Source: Perkinsus chesapeaki
Lineage: Eukaryota > Perkinsozoa > Perkinsida > Perkinsidae
NCBI GenBank assembly: GCA_013115145.1
Contig: JAAPAO010000001.1
Span: 1 to 64,000 of the forward strand
DNA length: 64,000 nucleotides
Direction of reading: 5' to 3'
This document shows positions 35,339-46,621 of this stretch, piece by piece; within the stretch, counting starts at the first letter, position 1, and every line of letters begins with the position of its first letter. The notes beneath the pieces were generated by a model. That model did not search any database and was not told the origin of the DNA. It worked only from the letters and a program-made list of their open reading frames with translations. The position numbers and the translations under genes were made by a program.

Positions 35339-37624
35339 TTAGGCCACTATCGTCGACGGCTCTCTTGGAAGGGCGGAGGCGAACTCAGCGACGAACCTCT
35401 TGCCGAGCTCAACCAACTTCGCGCGAGCACTGAAGCACAGGAATACACACAAGGCCAGCTGGCTCACCCGTACACTCTGTCCTGCTTGGCCCTCTTTTCG
35501 GCTATCCGTTTTTGCTCCTCAACTGCCTCCTTTTTGGCCTTCAGTTCAGAAAGCTCAGCCCTCCAGGCCTCCCCATCACGCCCAAGGCGCTGCTCTCTCT
35601 CCGCCACACGAGACAGCAGCCTGAAACCGAACTGCATGCCATGCCATCGACAACTTACTCGCTCAAGCGTGCCTCGTGCTGTGGATTAGGTTCCGCCTCC
35701 TTAGCCGAGAAAGCCTGTCGCTGGGCGTTCAGTTTCGAAACTGAAGACCGCACTACTTCCCTGCATCACGGAGCTCCTCGACAGTTGTCGAAGCTACTTC
35801 TGTGAGCCGCTTCTTCTCTGAGTTTGCCAGCATCCTTCATCACTTGCGAGATATCAGGGTCGTTAGTGCGACGATCCTCCAGGGTCTGCAAAGTCTGGCA
35901 AACAATTATTCCAGCAACCCGACAAATCCCGCAGCCGGGGTTCGAACCCCCGACCCACTTGCTCCGCCTTGGCCCTATCCGTCTTGATCCCCCTCGCCTT
36001 CTTAATTAACCCCTCAAATCTTGAATTTGTCTCCCTCCAATCGTTCGTCCTCTCCTTTGCTGCCGATAACTTCCTGAAGCATCCAGGGGACCTCCAACAT
36101 ATCCAAATGGAGCTCTTTTACGCTTGTTTCTCATCAAGGGACTTCCGCAGCGATGCCTCCCTGTCCTCCGACTTCTTGTGCCTCTCCACAACCTTCTCAG
36201 GATTCTCCACCACCAAGCTGGTGACCTATCGAACTCTCCAAGTGCACACCACATCCGTGTACATGTTCCAGCTCCCTTTTCTTTTCTTCGATCACTTGTC
36301 GTCTAGCCTGCGATTTCGCCGTCAACTCCTCTCTTATCCTTTCATGCTCCTCGATCGCTGTGGTGAGGCCCTCCTTGGTTACCCCCAGGCATCCTGATAC
36401 CGCCCATAGCAAACTATATCGCCAACCCAAACCCACGGAGCTCTTCATCCAGAGCGTGCCTCTCTTGTTTCACTTTCAGTAGGGCTGGTTTCAGCATCTC
36501 TCGCGTTGCCTCCACCTGCCAACCTCAGCACTGCCTGCTTCATCCTTTCCGTAACCTACCTCCTCGAGGACCTTTCTACTATTCTCGACCTTCTCTTTGG
36601 TCTCTAGTAATGTATCCTCCTCATCAGCCCGCATCTGCTCTATGTTACTGATCTGAGGTTGGGTTAATACTATGTACTTGTACCTGCTATAAATTCTAAG
36701 AACTCATAGGCTTCAGTAATCCCAAAAACGCGTAATTATGTGAATCAATCAGATGTCAGACAACTCTACGGGCACCATTTTTGAGCTCCCTACAGCCTAG
36801 GGAACTGAGTGGTATGCTTCGTCAAGCGACAGAATTTTGGACACCTTATCTTCACTAGATAGTACTCGTGGTAAACTGCTAGGATGACTGTGATAGAGCT
36901 ACCGCAAGTGGATCAGAGTTATAGTAGGACACTAGGAAAGTGGCAAATTGAATCATCAACTGTATAGCATCTTTCAATCAGCAGGGCCCGCCTAGACCAA
37001 GAGCAGCCAGGAGAATCGAGTTACTATAGCAGTTCGACAGAGTAGACTTACCTGATATAGTTAATAAGGGCAGAAACAAGTATCCTTGTGCGTTTGGTGT
37101 CTTCATATGGGGACACCACAGAGCTTATAGCAACCGGAGGACAGACAGCACTGATCTGAATGAGTCATAGGCCCAGGATGCAGCGAGAGTGTGGTATGAC
37201 ATGTTCGGCTGCACGAAGAAGATAGACGTAGGTCCACTTTGATTGACGGGACATTAACATTATTGGCGTGCTGCTCTCATGAGACGCTCGTTGAGTTAGG
37301 AACTCCGATTGAACACTAAAAGGTAGGCCAAGCTCCCAGACTTGTCCGTTTCATGGGCAGGGCATACCCAAGGTCATCTTCAGTAAGGTCCAAGGCTCCA
37401 ATAAGCAGGGCATCGAAGGTAACACGTAATATGTCAGTGGGGCAGGCACTCAGATCCTCCGGCTGCAGGGCCAGGATGGCGGACTAAACAAAAAGACGAT
37501 GAATTCGCCCCTACCTCGGGGCGACTGGCACCTTAAGCTTTGGTGGGACTATAGCGGCGAAGTCCTTCTTCAAGACCTCTACTATCTGAGCTGCTGTTAA
37601 CTTAGGGAAGCTGCCTCGAACCAT
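35339..37624 (-). CDS. Kinetochore protein Nuf2 (NDC80 complex), many exons
   Basis: Nuf2 pairs with Ndc80 to attach kinetochores to spindle microtubules. The start ATG at 37624 reads MVRGSFPKLTAAQIVEVLKK, the Nuf2 N-terminal calponin-homology opening. Further exons give SAILALQPEDL and a later YEDTKRTRILVSALINYIR, matching the conserved Nuf2 block R-T-R-x-L-S-x-x-I-N-F. The rest is broken into small exons of charged coiled coil: EQMRADEEDTLLETKEK, EHERIREELTAKSQARRQVI, REQRLGRDGEAWRAELSELK. The last exon reads KLVELGKRFVAEFASALP and ends near 35339. The CH-domain exons between 36700 and 37350 are only partly resolved. Identity rests on the two conserved N-terminal blocks and on the coiled coil. 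Confidence 0.72.
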
Positions 37625-37727
37625 TCACAGAATCAACAGCAACAAGACAAGACCTGATCCCCTCTTATATCCCGACTTAAACCGACAAGATCAAATATAA
37701 AGAAAATGATGCACTTAACATGCTGGT

Positions 37728-39285
37728 TTATCCACCACTCGTTGCTGATGTAAAAAACTGGGTAATCTGGCATTGCTTCCCTCCTCCTCTTCCTCCTCCT
37801 GCCACCCCCACCCTTCGTCGCTTCGGCGCTTGCTTCGCTGGCGGTCGAGGTGCGGTGGCGTCAACGTCAGAGTCACTGGATAGTTCCACTACAGCAGATA
37901 CAGATGGCTTAGCCCGGATTTCTGGTAGATAACTGCAGCTCGATCCACCGTCCATAAATGTGCAGACTTCACCACCCACACTATCACTCGAACTTGCCCC
38001 TGGTGGTGTTCGAGCCTTACGAGCCACAGGTGCCACCATAGGTGGCCGGTCTTCCTCTCGAGCCTGCATGAGATCCCCCAACAACTCCTCTAAAGGGCAA
38101 CTCTCTTCAGAGCTAACAGTCACTTCCGTGGCTGTTCGCCTGAGCTTTGGCAGTGCGGTGACAGACTGCGATACCTCGCTGCACTGTGACGCAAATCCTA
38201 CTATCCTCGTAGCCTGCCTCTGCAATTGAGGCACTGTATTAGATGGCATAGTCTCTGACTGACACTTTCCAGTGTCTCCTCCTCCAGCCAAAGATCTCAT
38301 CCTCTCCAGCACAGTCTGGTCCTTGGTCCTAGTCAGCAGCTGCCTTTCATGCCCAATACGCAGCACTCGCTCATGGGCCCTCGTTCCCCCGGCTCTCTTC
38401 CGCCTGGCAATAGGACTTCTACACTTCGCTCGAGCCTCCCTCAACTCTTCATCAATAGCATTTATCTCAGCCTTGAAGATCTCTAGATCCTCCTCCGGCC
38501 GCCTGTATGACTCCAGCAACTGCTGCCATTCCAACTCCACTGCCTTCATCAGCGCATCAATATTCCTATTACTAACAATGTTATCTCTCAGAACCTTCAT
38601 GCCAGGTTTCGGCTCTCTAACCGTCATATCTTCTCTCACAGCACTTTGAGCTTTCCTTAGCTCCTCCAACTTCACCTGCATATCCAACTCCACCGTATAG
38701 ACCTTCTCCTCTGCTGTTTGCCTCAGCCGCTTAGCTTTCTGCGCTGCCTCTAGGGTCCTTCCCAGCTCCATCTGACCCGTCTGGCACTCCTCCTCAAGAT
38801 CCTCTATGGCAGATGAAACTACTTCAATGCACTCCCTCAACTTCTCGTTGGCCTCTTCTATATCGGCAACCTCATTTTCGACTCTCTCTACCGTATCGCT
38901 GTCGTGTGGCAATAAGTGGTCCTCTAAGCTCTGCACTTCCGGCTTCAACCGAACCAATTTCCCCTTCTGCTCTGCTTTGCATTCCGGACAAGTCTGTGAC
39001 CTGAGATATACTATTCGATACCCCAACGTCACACTCAGGCAGCATAACCAAGTTGACCCTAGAGCCTCAATGTGAAATTTCGACCCCAGTGAGTCCCGAA
39101 GAGGAAGCCTCCATCATCGAGGGGTATAGCAGAGGAAAGAGGCGACCCTTGTATGACCTTTTCATCCATTCCCTCAGACAACGTTCGTGATACACATGCC
39201 TGCATTTGGTGGCAACTAGCTGAGACACCTCTCTTCGCGAGCTTACAGCCCCAAGGGTGTCCATACAGATAGAACATGTTGACAT
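37728..39285 (-). CDS. TRAIP-like RING E3 ligase with coiled coil and C-terminal PIP box
   Basis: Exon 1 (ATG 39285) starts MSTCSICMDTL and carries most of a RING: CSIC, CRHVYHERCLREWMK. It is spliced over an intron of roughly 140-160 nt to SQTCPECKA, completing the domain. Residues about 60-230 form a long charged coiled coil. The tail is disordered, rich in Ser, Pro and Lys, and ends with QCQITQFF nine residues from the C terminus, a consensus PCNA-binding PIP box (Q-x-x-I-x-x-F-F). This order matches TRAIP, which ubiquitinates the replisome at stalled forks and in mitosis. The assignment rests on architecture more than on sequence identity. It is divergent from no close neighbour and lies head-to-tail with Nuf2. 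Confidence 0.75.
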
Positions 39286-39873
39286 TCACAACAACCTCAA
39301 AGTAGCTCAGCCTTCTCACAACTATACACAACAACACAGTTAAGGGTAAAGCAGTGAATTTTTCCATCACATGAACATTGCTCTGAACGGTTCGACACGC
39401 GGAAGACGAATCTCGCCGCCCACAGAGCTACTCCCATTCTCTTCAGTTTGAGAGCAACTTCAGAGCATGCTCCGAAGACTCTATATCGAGAACACCTCAA
39501 TCTCCTTCGATACTACCGATTCTGGAAGTAGACGGGTGGCCTTCAGTAATTGGACATGAGCCATATCTAACCAATATGGAACACACTTATTAAACTACAC
39601 CAACGGTAATTTTTATTATCGACTTTCTTGCCTGAACCGACAATACGGTCTCTACTCAAACCACGACGACTATCCCTCAAAACCGGTGCCGCGTTGATGC
39701 TATCCATACCCGATTCCCCGAAGTCGAGGGTGTTGCCTATAGAAGCCCTCTCCCCCTGTTGGCAGATGACTAAATACAATACCATGCTTCACATTATAAA
39801 CATCACACCAACAGCGTTTTCAATTTAGTATGTTTTGGTAGATAATGGCCAACTGATGAACACAGGGGATTTA
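39286..39873. other. Spacer between two minus-strand genes
   Basis: This is the 5' flank of the TRAIP-like gene and the 3' flank of the secreted-protein gene. An open frame at 39567-39785 (-) has acceptable composition but no motif and is not called. No RNA gene was seen. Confidence 0.45.
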
Positions 39874-41085
39874 CTAAAAATCCCTGAGCTTTATACCAAC
39901 CCAAGTAGGCTTTTCGTTTGAAGGTTCCCCGCCTCGATAGGCGAAGACCAATACTAGTTGCTTTTTGTTGCAGATATGAAAGCTAGCCTCGCTGATAGTC
40001 CCTTTGACTTTAACGTCATCTCTCAGTATCTCGAGGTCCGACTTCAATTTCATTCTTATGCTATCGTCTGACGGTAACGAAAGATGCAAACATCCACGAA
40101 CACTTTCCGATGGTACCAACTCCATGACCGGAAAATCGAGTTGTTTTCCAGAAGTTAATTTCATAGTCATGCTGCATTGCATAGATCCGCCCCGTTGTCC
40201 TACAAATACCGTACATTCCTTAACCCTTCCGAATGGGTCGCAGCTATAGAGTCCTTCCCGTATTATCGATGGTGGTAGTCCTCCCTTTGTTTGTGCACTT
40301 GATTCAGCCTGACGTACTGCGGCAACCTTCTTAGATGGCTCTCCAAGTTCCGGAGCTGAAGCTGTAGATGGCCTCTTGAGAGCCGAAGCTTTGTCTGCAT
40401 GCTCTTTGGGGGCATTTAATGGGCGGACTGGAGGTAATGGTGCAGCTTTATTAACAACCTTAGGAGGAGGAGCGTTAACATATGACGACTCGGCTTGTGG
40501 AAGTGCCTGGGGATAACCAGCTGGCTCTTTGCTTGGTCCAGCGGTACTTTTATGCACTTTAGGTAGAGAGCTGGCAACAACAGAAGATGGCTTGGCACCA
40601 TCCATAACCATAAGGCATACCGACTCTACAACTTCCATATATTGGACAGTCTTCGCCATCATAGCAAGTACTTCCCCTGTATCGGCGATACAGAAAAAGA
40701 AGTGATCAAGACTGTAGCCCAGCGCCGAAGAGACTAGAAGAGATAGCACGGGGAAATTACCAGTGCCATCATCGAAAAACTTTGAGCATTTAACCACTTC
40801 CATCCCAGCAAACTTACTGCCGGGATTCGGCGTCAGTTTCCAGACTAGCGGAATCGCCAGTCCCATACCGTCACGTTCGAAGTCGTCCGAACGACTTAAG
40901 CGAGCGGCTTGGCCAGATCCCAGGCTCGTCACCTCCATAGTCAAGTTACCATAATTTCCGTAAAGGCATTGACCAGCACTGCGATATATACCGGAAGGGA
41001 TCTCACTGGGGGTAACAGGCCGCTTAGTACCAGCTATGCTGCCAATAGTCAATCTCACCAACAGTGGTAATACCAAGATATGCAT
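39874..41085 (-). CDS. Secreted protein with two similar domains, unknown family
   Basis: An uninterrupted frame of 403 residues begins with a signal peptide (MHILVLPLLVRLTIGSIAG). Two regions look alike: an N-terminal domain opening PSGIYRSAGQCLYGN (about residues 28-140) and a C-terminal domain opening REGLYSCDPFGRVKECTVFV (about 280-400). A Pro/Ala/Lys-rich linker lies between them. Both continue with an alternating hydrophobic pattern typical of beta-sandwiches (TMEVTSLGSG versus SMTMKLTSGK, then a block on the LVP/LSLP theme). I recognise no named family; lineage-specific secreted families of this build are common in parasitic protists. It is single-exon, unlike most neighbours. Confidence 0.68.
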   Translation of the reverse strand: MHILVLPLLVRLTIGSIAGTKRPVTPSEIPSGIYRSAGQCLYGNYGNLTMEVTSLGSGQAARLSRSDDFERDGMGLAIPLVWKLTPNPGSKFAGMEVVKCSKFFDDGTGNFPVLSLLVSSALGYSLDHFFFCIADTGEVLAMMAKTVQYMEVVESVCLMVMDGAKPSSVVASSLPKVHKSTAGPSKEPAGYPQALPQAESSYVNAPPPKVVNKAAPLPPVRPLNAPKEHADKASALKRPSTASAPELGEPSKKVAAVRQAESSAQTKGGLPPSIIREGLYSCDPFGRVKECTVFVGQRGGSMQCSMTMKLTSGKQLDFPVMELVPSESVRGCLHLSLPSDDSIRMKLKSDLEILRDDVKVKGTISEASFHICNKKQLVLVFAYRGGEPSNEKPTWVGIKLRDF

Positions 41086-41430
41086 TCTATTAATAATGGT
41101 AAGTTATTTAACTTCGCCGTCTCGTCAACAGAAATAGGGGACGAGACGGGATAAACTTGAGAATCGCAAGAAATGACAAGATCGTCAAGAATTCCTGATC
41201 GCGTGGTGTTGTTAACGACTGATAGGTGTGTGTAGATCTTTGAATAGGGTCATTTCCTTCCATTCGTAATTGACATTATTATTATACCAACTGATATTTG
41301 ATAGTAAAGTTGCACCACTATATTCTCCACCTCTGCCCTCTTAGATGATAATCAAGCTCACCTTCACATTGTTGTCTTGTCAGCGTTGGACTTTCCGTGG
41401 TTATTCACTTACCACCGCCGCCTTCCTGCC

Positions 41431-41946
41431 ATGAGTAGCCTCCTTGTCGTCCCGTCGGATATCACTATTATAGAGGAGAAGAACAAGATCGCTAAGAGGC
41501 GTATTCGTACTCTAGAGAAGACCGGCCTGGCCATGATGCTACCCGTGTTCCACTGGCGCTACTCTAAGCTTGACAAGCATGATATGTACAACATCCTCAG
41601 ACGCAAGTTCGATCCCTCCGCCAGTGATCCTGCCATTGATATATGCCGTAGAAGACAAGAGAGCGTTCGCCGCAGAGTTATTGCCCAAAACGGTCTTCTT
41701 CCCGGCCTGTTCTTGGGTTTCAGTCTCCCTTGGTGGAGTCTTAGAAAGTACAACTACCAGAGCAAGCTCATTGCTTTGCCTTTTTGTGCCTATCTTGGTG
41801 CTATCTGTGGTCGTATAGCTGGTCATGGTCTGAGTTGGAGATGGGTTGAGACTGATCGTCAGAGGATGCTTGGTAGTCTACCCGCGAAAGTCTACTATAG
41901 GCCAAAGTCAACGACGTCCAGTCAGGAAGCCGAAGCCGAGGAGTAG
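41431..41946 (+). CDS. Small two-span membrane protein, unknown
   Basis: A single-exon frame of 171 residues starts MSSLLVVPSDITIIEEKNKI. The N-terminal half is basic and helical (KIAKRRIRTLEK, YNILRRKFD). The C-terminal half has two hydrophobic spans (LLPGLFLGFSLPWWSL and LIALPFCAYLGAICGRIAG) separated by a basic loop, followed by a hydrophilic tail ending in acidic residues. This layout is frequent in small mitochondrial membrane proteins, but no family was recognised. The ATG at 41431 is preferred over upstream non-ATG codons. Confidence 0.62.
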   Translation: MSSLLVVPSDITIIEEKNKIAKRRIRTLEKTGLAMMLPVFHWRYSKLDKHDMYNILRRKFDPSASDPAIDICRRRQESVRRRVIAQNGLLPGLFLGFSLPWWSLRKYNYQSKLIALPFCAYLGAICGRIAGHGLSWRWVETDRQRMLGSLPAKVYYRPKSTTSSQEAEAEE

Positions 41947-42536
41947 ACGAGCAATGACGATCAGTTTTCTCAGTGTTAGTGGGTCATGTTAGTATTATTA
42001 TCGTAGAGCAAATAGTCCAGTTCTTCCTCGACAATGTTGATGCCCGTCAAACACTGACAAGCGCCGGTATCTGACACCTCTAGCTGTCATTTCATGGTGC
42101 ATTCTGTCAGTAGTGGTGATCGTTGTTGGTTTGGACTGGGCTTCATGGTATTATCGTTTTCGTTTGTTACCGTAGCGTTGCGTTCCATATGTATGTGGTG
42201 ATGCCCTTGACCATGAGACATCAATCGTAAGTTCGTTTTAACTGAGCAATGGGTGTATCTCGGTGCCGCGCTGTTGCTGTGGTTACTCGAGCTCGCACCA
42301 AGATCAGTAGGGTAGTCGGGGGTGCTCATGGGGCTCGGATATGCGCGTCGACTGCGAGGAAAAATCAGGTAGCTTGATGTTGGCATTCTACTGGTGAGAA
42401 CTGCTATCAGGATTTGGTCTCAGCCTTCCGACATGCATCCTTGGTTATACCTCCTAGAGATACCCTTACCCTCCATAAGGCCCCACCCCACGCAATACAC
42501 CGATTTGCCCTTTGGCCGGCACTGGTAAATAAAGCT
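41947..42536. other. Spacer upstream of the helical protein gene
   Basis: The frame of the next gene stays open upstream to 42414 without an ATG, so this stretch may hold a 5' exon ending near an acceptor at 42410 (CTATCAG). Otherwise no gene or repeat was recognised. Confidence 0.45.
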
Positions 42537-44944
42537 ATGAGAAGGCTTAGACGGCTGCCTGCCAGTGGAGCGCATAATATCCTTCTTCATATAGCAAGAT
42601 CTAAAGGCCCCCGAGGGCCAAATCCAGTAACAGTAGCGCCTTTATGTCGGGCAGTACTAATGAAAGTGGTATGGCACGAGCGTGATGACCCTCAATGGAT
42701 GAGGACAGCAGCGGGTGTGTGTGGTTTGGCAGTCAGCCGTGTTGGTGTGGATTGGAAAGCTCATATACCTGTGCGGTACCGGGCGGCTGTCTTGAGGGAC
42801 ATTTCGAGAGCCGTGGAAAGTGTCGCTGAAGCCATTGATGCCAGCACTGATGGATCGAGCATTGGCTACGTATGCGAGGCCGTTAGAACTCTAGGTCTGG
42901 AGTCGAAGCAGTTTACTAATACTGTTATGGATGCCATTGCCAATACAGCCGACGAAGGCCGCAAGTTCGGTCCACTATCACTGGTCCAAGTGGTGTCCTT
43001 TTTGGCGGACTACGCTGTCAGCGATTCATCCAGGACGCTACCAGATGGTCTGGGTAAGATCGTCGAGTGGAGAGTGTCATGTCATTGGCCGGAGATCTCT
43101 GGCCAGAATCTTGCCGATCTTTTGGTCGGTATGGAGTCCCTCGGATGGCTGAGCGATGAGCTTATCGTTAATTCAGCCAGAAGGGTCGCCTTCACCTTAC
43201 ATGCGAGCCTGCGACCTCAAGATATTCTGAAGATACTTCCGATCATTGTTCGATCCTCGGCCGACCTTGAGGACTCTACCATAATTGATGCCAGCCGAGC
43301 GTTGGTGGGACGAATGATTCTATTTTCGAAGCTTGATATTATTCTTGCCGATGTCACGGCACTACTAATGCTTTGGAGGGAAGCTGTCCGCAGCGGCCAT
43401 GGGGAGCTGTTCCCAAGCGGGTTCAAACCCTGGTTGCGGAATCAGTTGGCAATCAGAGGAGACGACACGGTGAACAGCAGCACTGTTATGGATATTCTTG
43501 AGGCGATGCACACTGGTAAAACGGGTTGGGTCAGGGGGGAGGCTTCAGCGCCATGTTGTCTCGGTCAGGTCAGCCACAAACTCGCGATGCCCTCAGCTTG
43601 GGGCTATCTGGAGTTCTGCCCTCCTGCACTGGCCATACTTTACTGAGATACCTACACTATCTATCCTTTTACTTCACGCCATCGGGGGCAGCCTCAGCGC
43701 CGGAAGATCTATTCGATTGGACAGAATCGTTGTTGAAGGCAGTGAGATCAAATACCGATTTTGCGTCCCTGGCTTTGGGCCTTGGGGTCTGTGCTAGGGT
43801 TGACCGTGTCGACTCGGCAACGGCTTTGCTCACACGCTTCACACAGGAGACCGAAATGATGATTTTGTCTCCCAGTGGCAGCCCTAGAGACTGGGCATTG
43901 TGGGCCGGGATATACGACTCTATGGCCCGGCTACGGCTGAGAGACTTCTGCTCGGACCAAGAGCCCGTCGTCCTGCCTGTCGGATTGTCCTCCGCAACCA
44001 TGGCCTTGCTCGTTCATGCGTGCTATGTCCTAGATATTAAAGTAGATCTAGACAGTGTGTTAGCCTCAGCTACAAGTGGGTTTGGTTGGAGCTCCCTTTC
44101 AGCTGAGGGAATGTCTCAGCTCTTGGTCGCCCTATGGGCACAGCTCGACCTAGGCTTTAGTGGTGGCACCGTCTCAGAGGCAGGCAACTCCTGCAGACAG
44201 TTAAAGCTTTATGCGTTTATAGAGGAAGGCCTTCAGACATTATCGTCAAGACTGGACGCATTGCCTATGGGAACGGACCTTCCACGCTCCTTACCTTTGT
44301 TGGCTGCTATGGTCGGCGGCACGGCTCGACGGAGCGGTGTGTGTGTTCCACTGAGGTGCATGGAGGTGTTCGCCAACATATCAGAGTTCCTGACCGACAG
44401 CGAATCATCCTCCCTACGATCGTCGAGTAGTTCCTACCGGACCGAGGTGTATTCAACACTGAAAAGGCTGGTGCAGGTTGACAATTGTCTACCCTTCAAG
44501 GAGGCACTCGTAAAGGCTCAAGCGAACCCTCATAGACTCCGTACTGGAGGCATGTCTCAAACAGTGCTACACAGACGCCTTGGTCAGGAGGCAGACGTCG
44601 AGGCAGGCCCTACCACCGAGGATCCGGAGGACAGGGAGCTCTATGGAGAAGATTCCGTGACCATCTCAAGACGAGTTAGCTCGGGCGTTTGCGGCATCCC
44701 GATCGATCTGCTGTTTTATAAAGAATCGGTACTAAGGGGTGTGGGGTTTGCACCGACCTTCGTGGGCGGAGGAGTTCGCTTCACACGCGAGAGGCCGGAG
44801 TCTCGGATGGTGCCGGAGGAGGGGGATGCGACGGAGAAGTCTCGGGAAAAATTTCGAGAAGCCGCCGTTCACGTTAAAATGCGTCATGTTGACAACGAAC
44901 CATGCAGGGGAGCCGAGAAGCTCGAAATTATGTTTGTGAAATAA
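42537..44944 (+). CDS. Large alpha-helical protein, possibly organellar RNA-binding
   Basis: Removing intron 43516-43568 (53 nt, GTAAAA...GGTCAG) leaves 2355 nt, exactly 784 codons plus stop. The chosen start gives MRRLRRLPASGAHNIL, basic and free of acidic residues as in a mitochondrial presequence. The body is a series of helix pairs with recurring L-x-x-L-L and A/V-x-x-L patterns (LADLLVGMESLGWLSDEL, MSQLLVALWAQLDLGFSG), like the FASTK/RAP or heptatricopeptide-type helical repeats of alveolates. No RAP domain is visible at the C terminus. A second protein of similar style lies at 51340-52824. The function as a mitochondrial RNA factor is a guess from composition. The true start may be in an upstream exon. 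Confidence 0.6.
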
Positions 44945-44963
44945 CGATGTTTCTGAAGGCCAA

Positions 44964-44994
44964 ATGGTCCCGAGTTCAATCCCGGCACCTGTCA
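44964..44994 (+). pseudogene. tRNA-like 3' fragment
   Basis: The stretch reads TGGTCCCGAGTTCAATCCCG and continues GCACCTGTCA, closely resembling the T arm and 3' acceptor of an alanine-type tRNA. The T stem is broken by a base change and a missing C, and no D arm or anticodon arm precedes it. It begins about 20 bp after a stop codon. Likely a relic, but chance cannot be excluded. Confidence 0.35.
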
Positions 44995-45078
44995 TTTAGA
45001 TTCTTCAGTTTTTTATACTTGTACCATCTTTGCTACCCCTGAAAGACTTTTCCAGGTTAAAGGGCTTTCGCAACTGTT

Positions 45079-46404
45079 ATGTCTCATTCTTATAACACAA
45101 ATGGGGACAGCACCGGCACAGGAGACTCCTCTCCGTCTAGTCTTCTGCAAAACACAGATCTCTACGACCTTCTACATGTAGCTCGAGACAGTGATGCTGA
45201 TGGGATCCGTCAAGGTTACTTGGAGCAGAGCAAGCTGCATCATCCGGACAAGCGGGCGTCTCAGGGAGGAGACCCGGAAGCATTTCGTCAGATCAATTAC
45301 GCCTACAGGGTACTGTCCAACCCCACTATGAGGGCTTTTTACGACAAGTACGGCCCAGAGGGTATTAGCCTCGCCGATGGTATAGTTGTAAAGCAGGATG
45401 AAACTCTTGCCAATCTGGAGCGTCGAGTTAGAGCTATGGTACGCAGCAATGAGGAGATGAAGGTGCAGAGGATGTTCCAACTGCAAGGGGAGATGACGAC
45501 CGGGCTCAAATTCCGTGACTTACACTCTGCCCCTCGATGGGCATACACGAGCTTTACCCATGGTATGGGCATCACTGCAGGGAGGCACAACTTCACCGTT
45601 GTCACCGCCAGCCATGTCCAAGCCAATGGCGGTGGTGTTGGGAAGATGACCTTCTTTTGGCAGACTGGTTGGAGCCCCTATATGCAGAGCCGAGTTATGG
45701 TGGATACAGTAGCGGGCCAGTGGTGGCCACCGGCTATCGAGGGGGTAGTTACACGTCAAGTGGGGCAGCATTCGACCCTGAGACAGACGGTTTCATGGAC
45801 CCAAGCTGGAGGGGTGGGAGCTGCTATGACTTGGGGACTTCAGCTCTTCAAGGATTGGTCTGGCAGCGTTACATTGGCCGTGGGACACGGTAATCATGCG
45901 GCATTCGAGATCGAGAAGACAAATCCCGAAATTGGCGGGGATGATGATCTGGCCAGGATGAAGGCGTGGGACAGATGCACTATGAAATACAATTTCTCAA
46001 TAGAGGGGGAGGGCAACGTTGCCTTTGAAGCGAAGGCCGTGTTGCCGTTCAGTGGCGGCTTCGAGATCTCCTGTGGCCCCACAATGTCTTTGGCCACGGG
46101 TGCCGGTATCGAGTTGAAATGTTCACAGCAGCTGAATGGCGCTGAGAGCTTGAGTGACTGGGAGGAGCTTGATGGTGCCTTCCCGACTCTAGTGCAGTGG
46201 TCACTTATGCTTCGATGGCCCAACTTCGATTCGGCTATCCTAAAGTTCCGCTTCACCCGGGGAGGAGCCGCCTTTACCCTACCGTTGGAGTTCTCTGTGC
46301 CTGGTGATAACACTGGTGTGGCCATGGCAACCAGTATCTTTTTGGCTGCCCCATTAGCAGTAAAGGTGGTGAGAGAGACAGTCCGAAGGCTCAAGAAAGA
46401 CTAG
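45079..46404 (+). CDS. DNAJC11-like J-domain protein
   Basis: A single-exon frame of 441 residues. The J domain (about residues 27-95) reads DLYDLLHVARDSDADGIRQG with the HPD motif at 55-57 (LHHPDK) and ends FYDKYGPEG. The remainder lacks the zinc and Gly/Phe regions of DnaJ. Instead it is rich in alternating beta strands (GMGITAGRHNFTVVTASHVQ, TVAGQWWPPAIEGVVTRQVG, RWPNFDSAILKFRF), matching the beta-barrel-like and C-terminal domain of DNAJC11. DNAJC11 sits at the mitochondrial outer membrane and associates with the MICOS cristae-organising system. The same location is inferred here. The ATG at 45079 is the first in frame. Confidence 0.78.
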   Translation: MSHSYNTNGDSTGTGDSSPSSLLQNTDLYDLLHVARDSDADGIRQGYLEQSKLHHPDKRASQGGDPEAFRQINYAYRVLSNPTMRAFYDKYGPEGISLADGIVVKQDETLANLERRVRAMVRSNEEMKVQRMFQLQGEMTTGLKFRDLHSAPRWAYTSFTHGMGITAGRHNFTVVTASHVQANGGGVGKMTFFWQTGWSPYMQSRVMVDTVAGQWWPPAIEGVVTRQVGQHSTLRQTVSWTQAGGVGAAMTWGLQLFKDWSGSVTLAVGHGNHAAFEIEKTNPEIGGDDDLARMKAWDRCTMKYNFSIEGEGNVAFEAKAVLPFSGGFEISCGPTMSLATGAGIELKCSQQLNGAESLSDWEELDGAFPTLVQWSLMLRWPNFDSAILKFRFTRGGAAFTLPLEFSVPGDNTGVAMATSIFLAAPLAVKVVRETVRRLKKD

Positions 46405-46621
46405 CATTATATACCAATCAGCAGCAGTGAGACCGTCAGTAGCTGTAGTATCAATCGTTTCGTGGTAGTCATTTAAGTTGCGTTGCGAAGTCCTAGGGGA
46501 TCGCCATTCTCCTTGAGCTTTATCACACAATCGGCTGTCCCCTATGTACGAATGGGTCGGGCATACTACCTTGCCACTCGACAGTCCGCTGTTCTCAGTG
46601 GCATTTAATTGTCTATTCAAT

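Noticed and set aside
35925-35960. tRNA-like T arm (GGGGTTCGAACCCC type) on the minus strand
   Set aside because: It lies in a Nuf2 intron beginning GTGGGT and has no acceptor, D or anticodon arm. Too little to call a tRNA gene.
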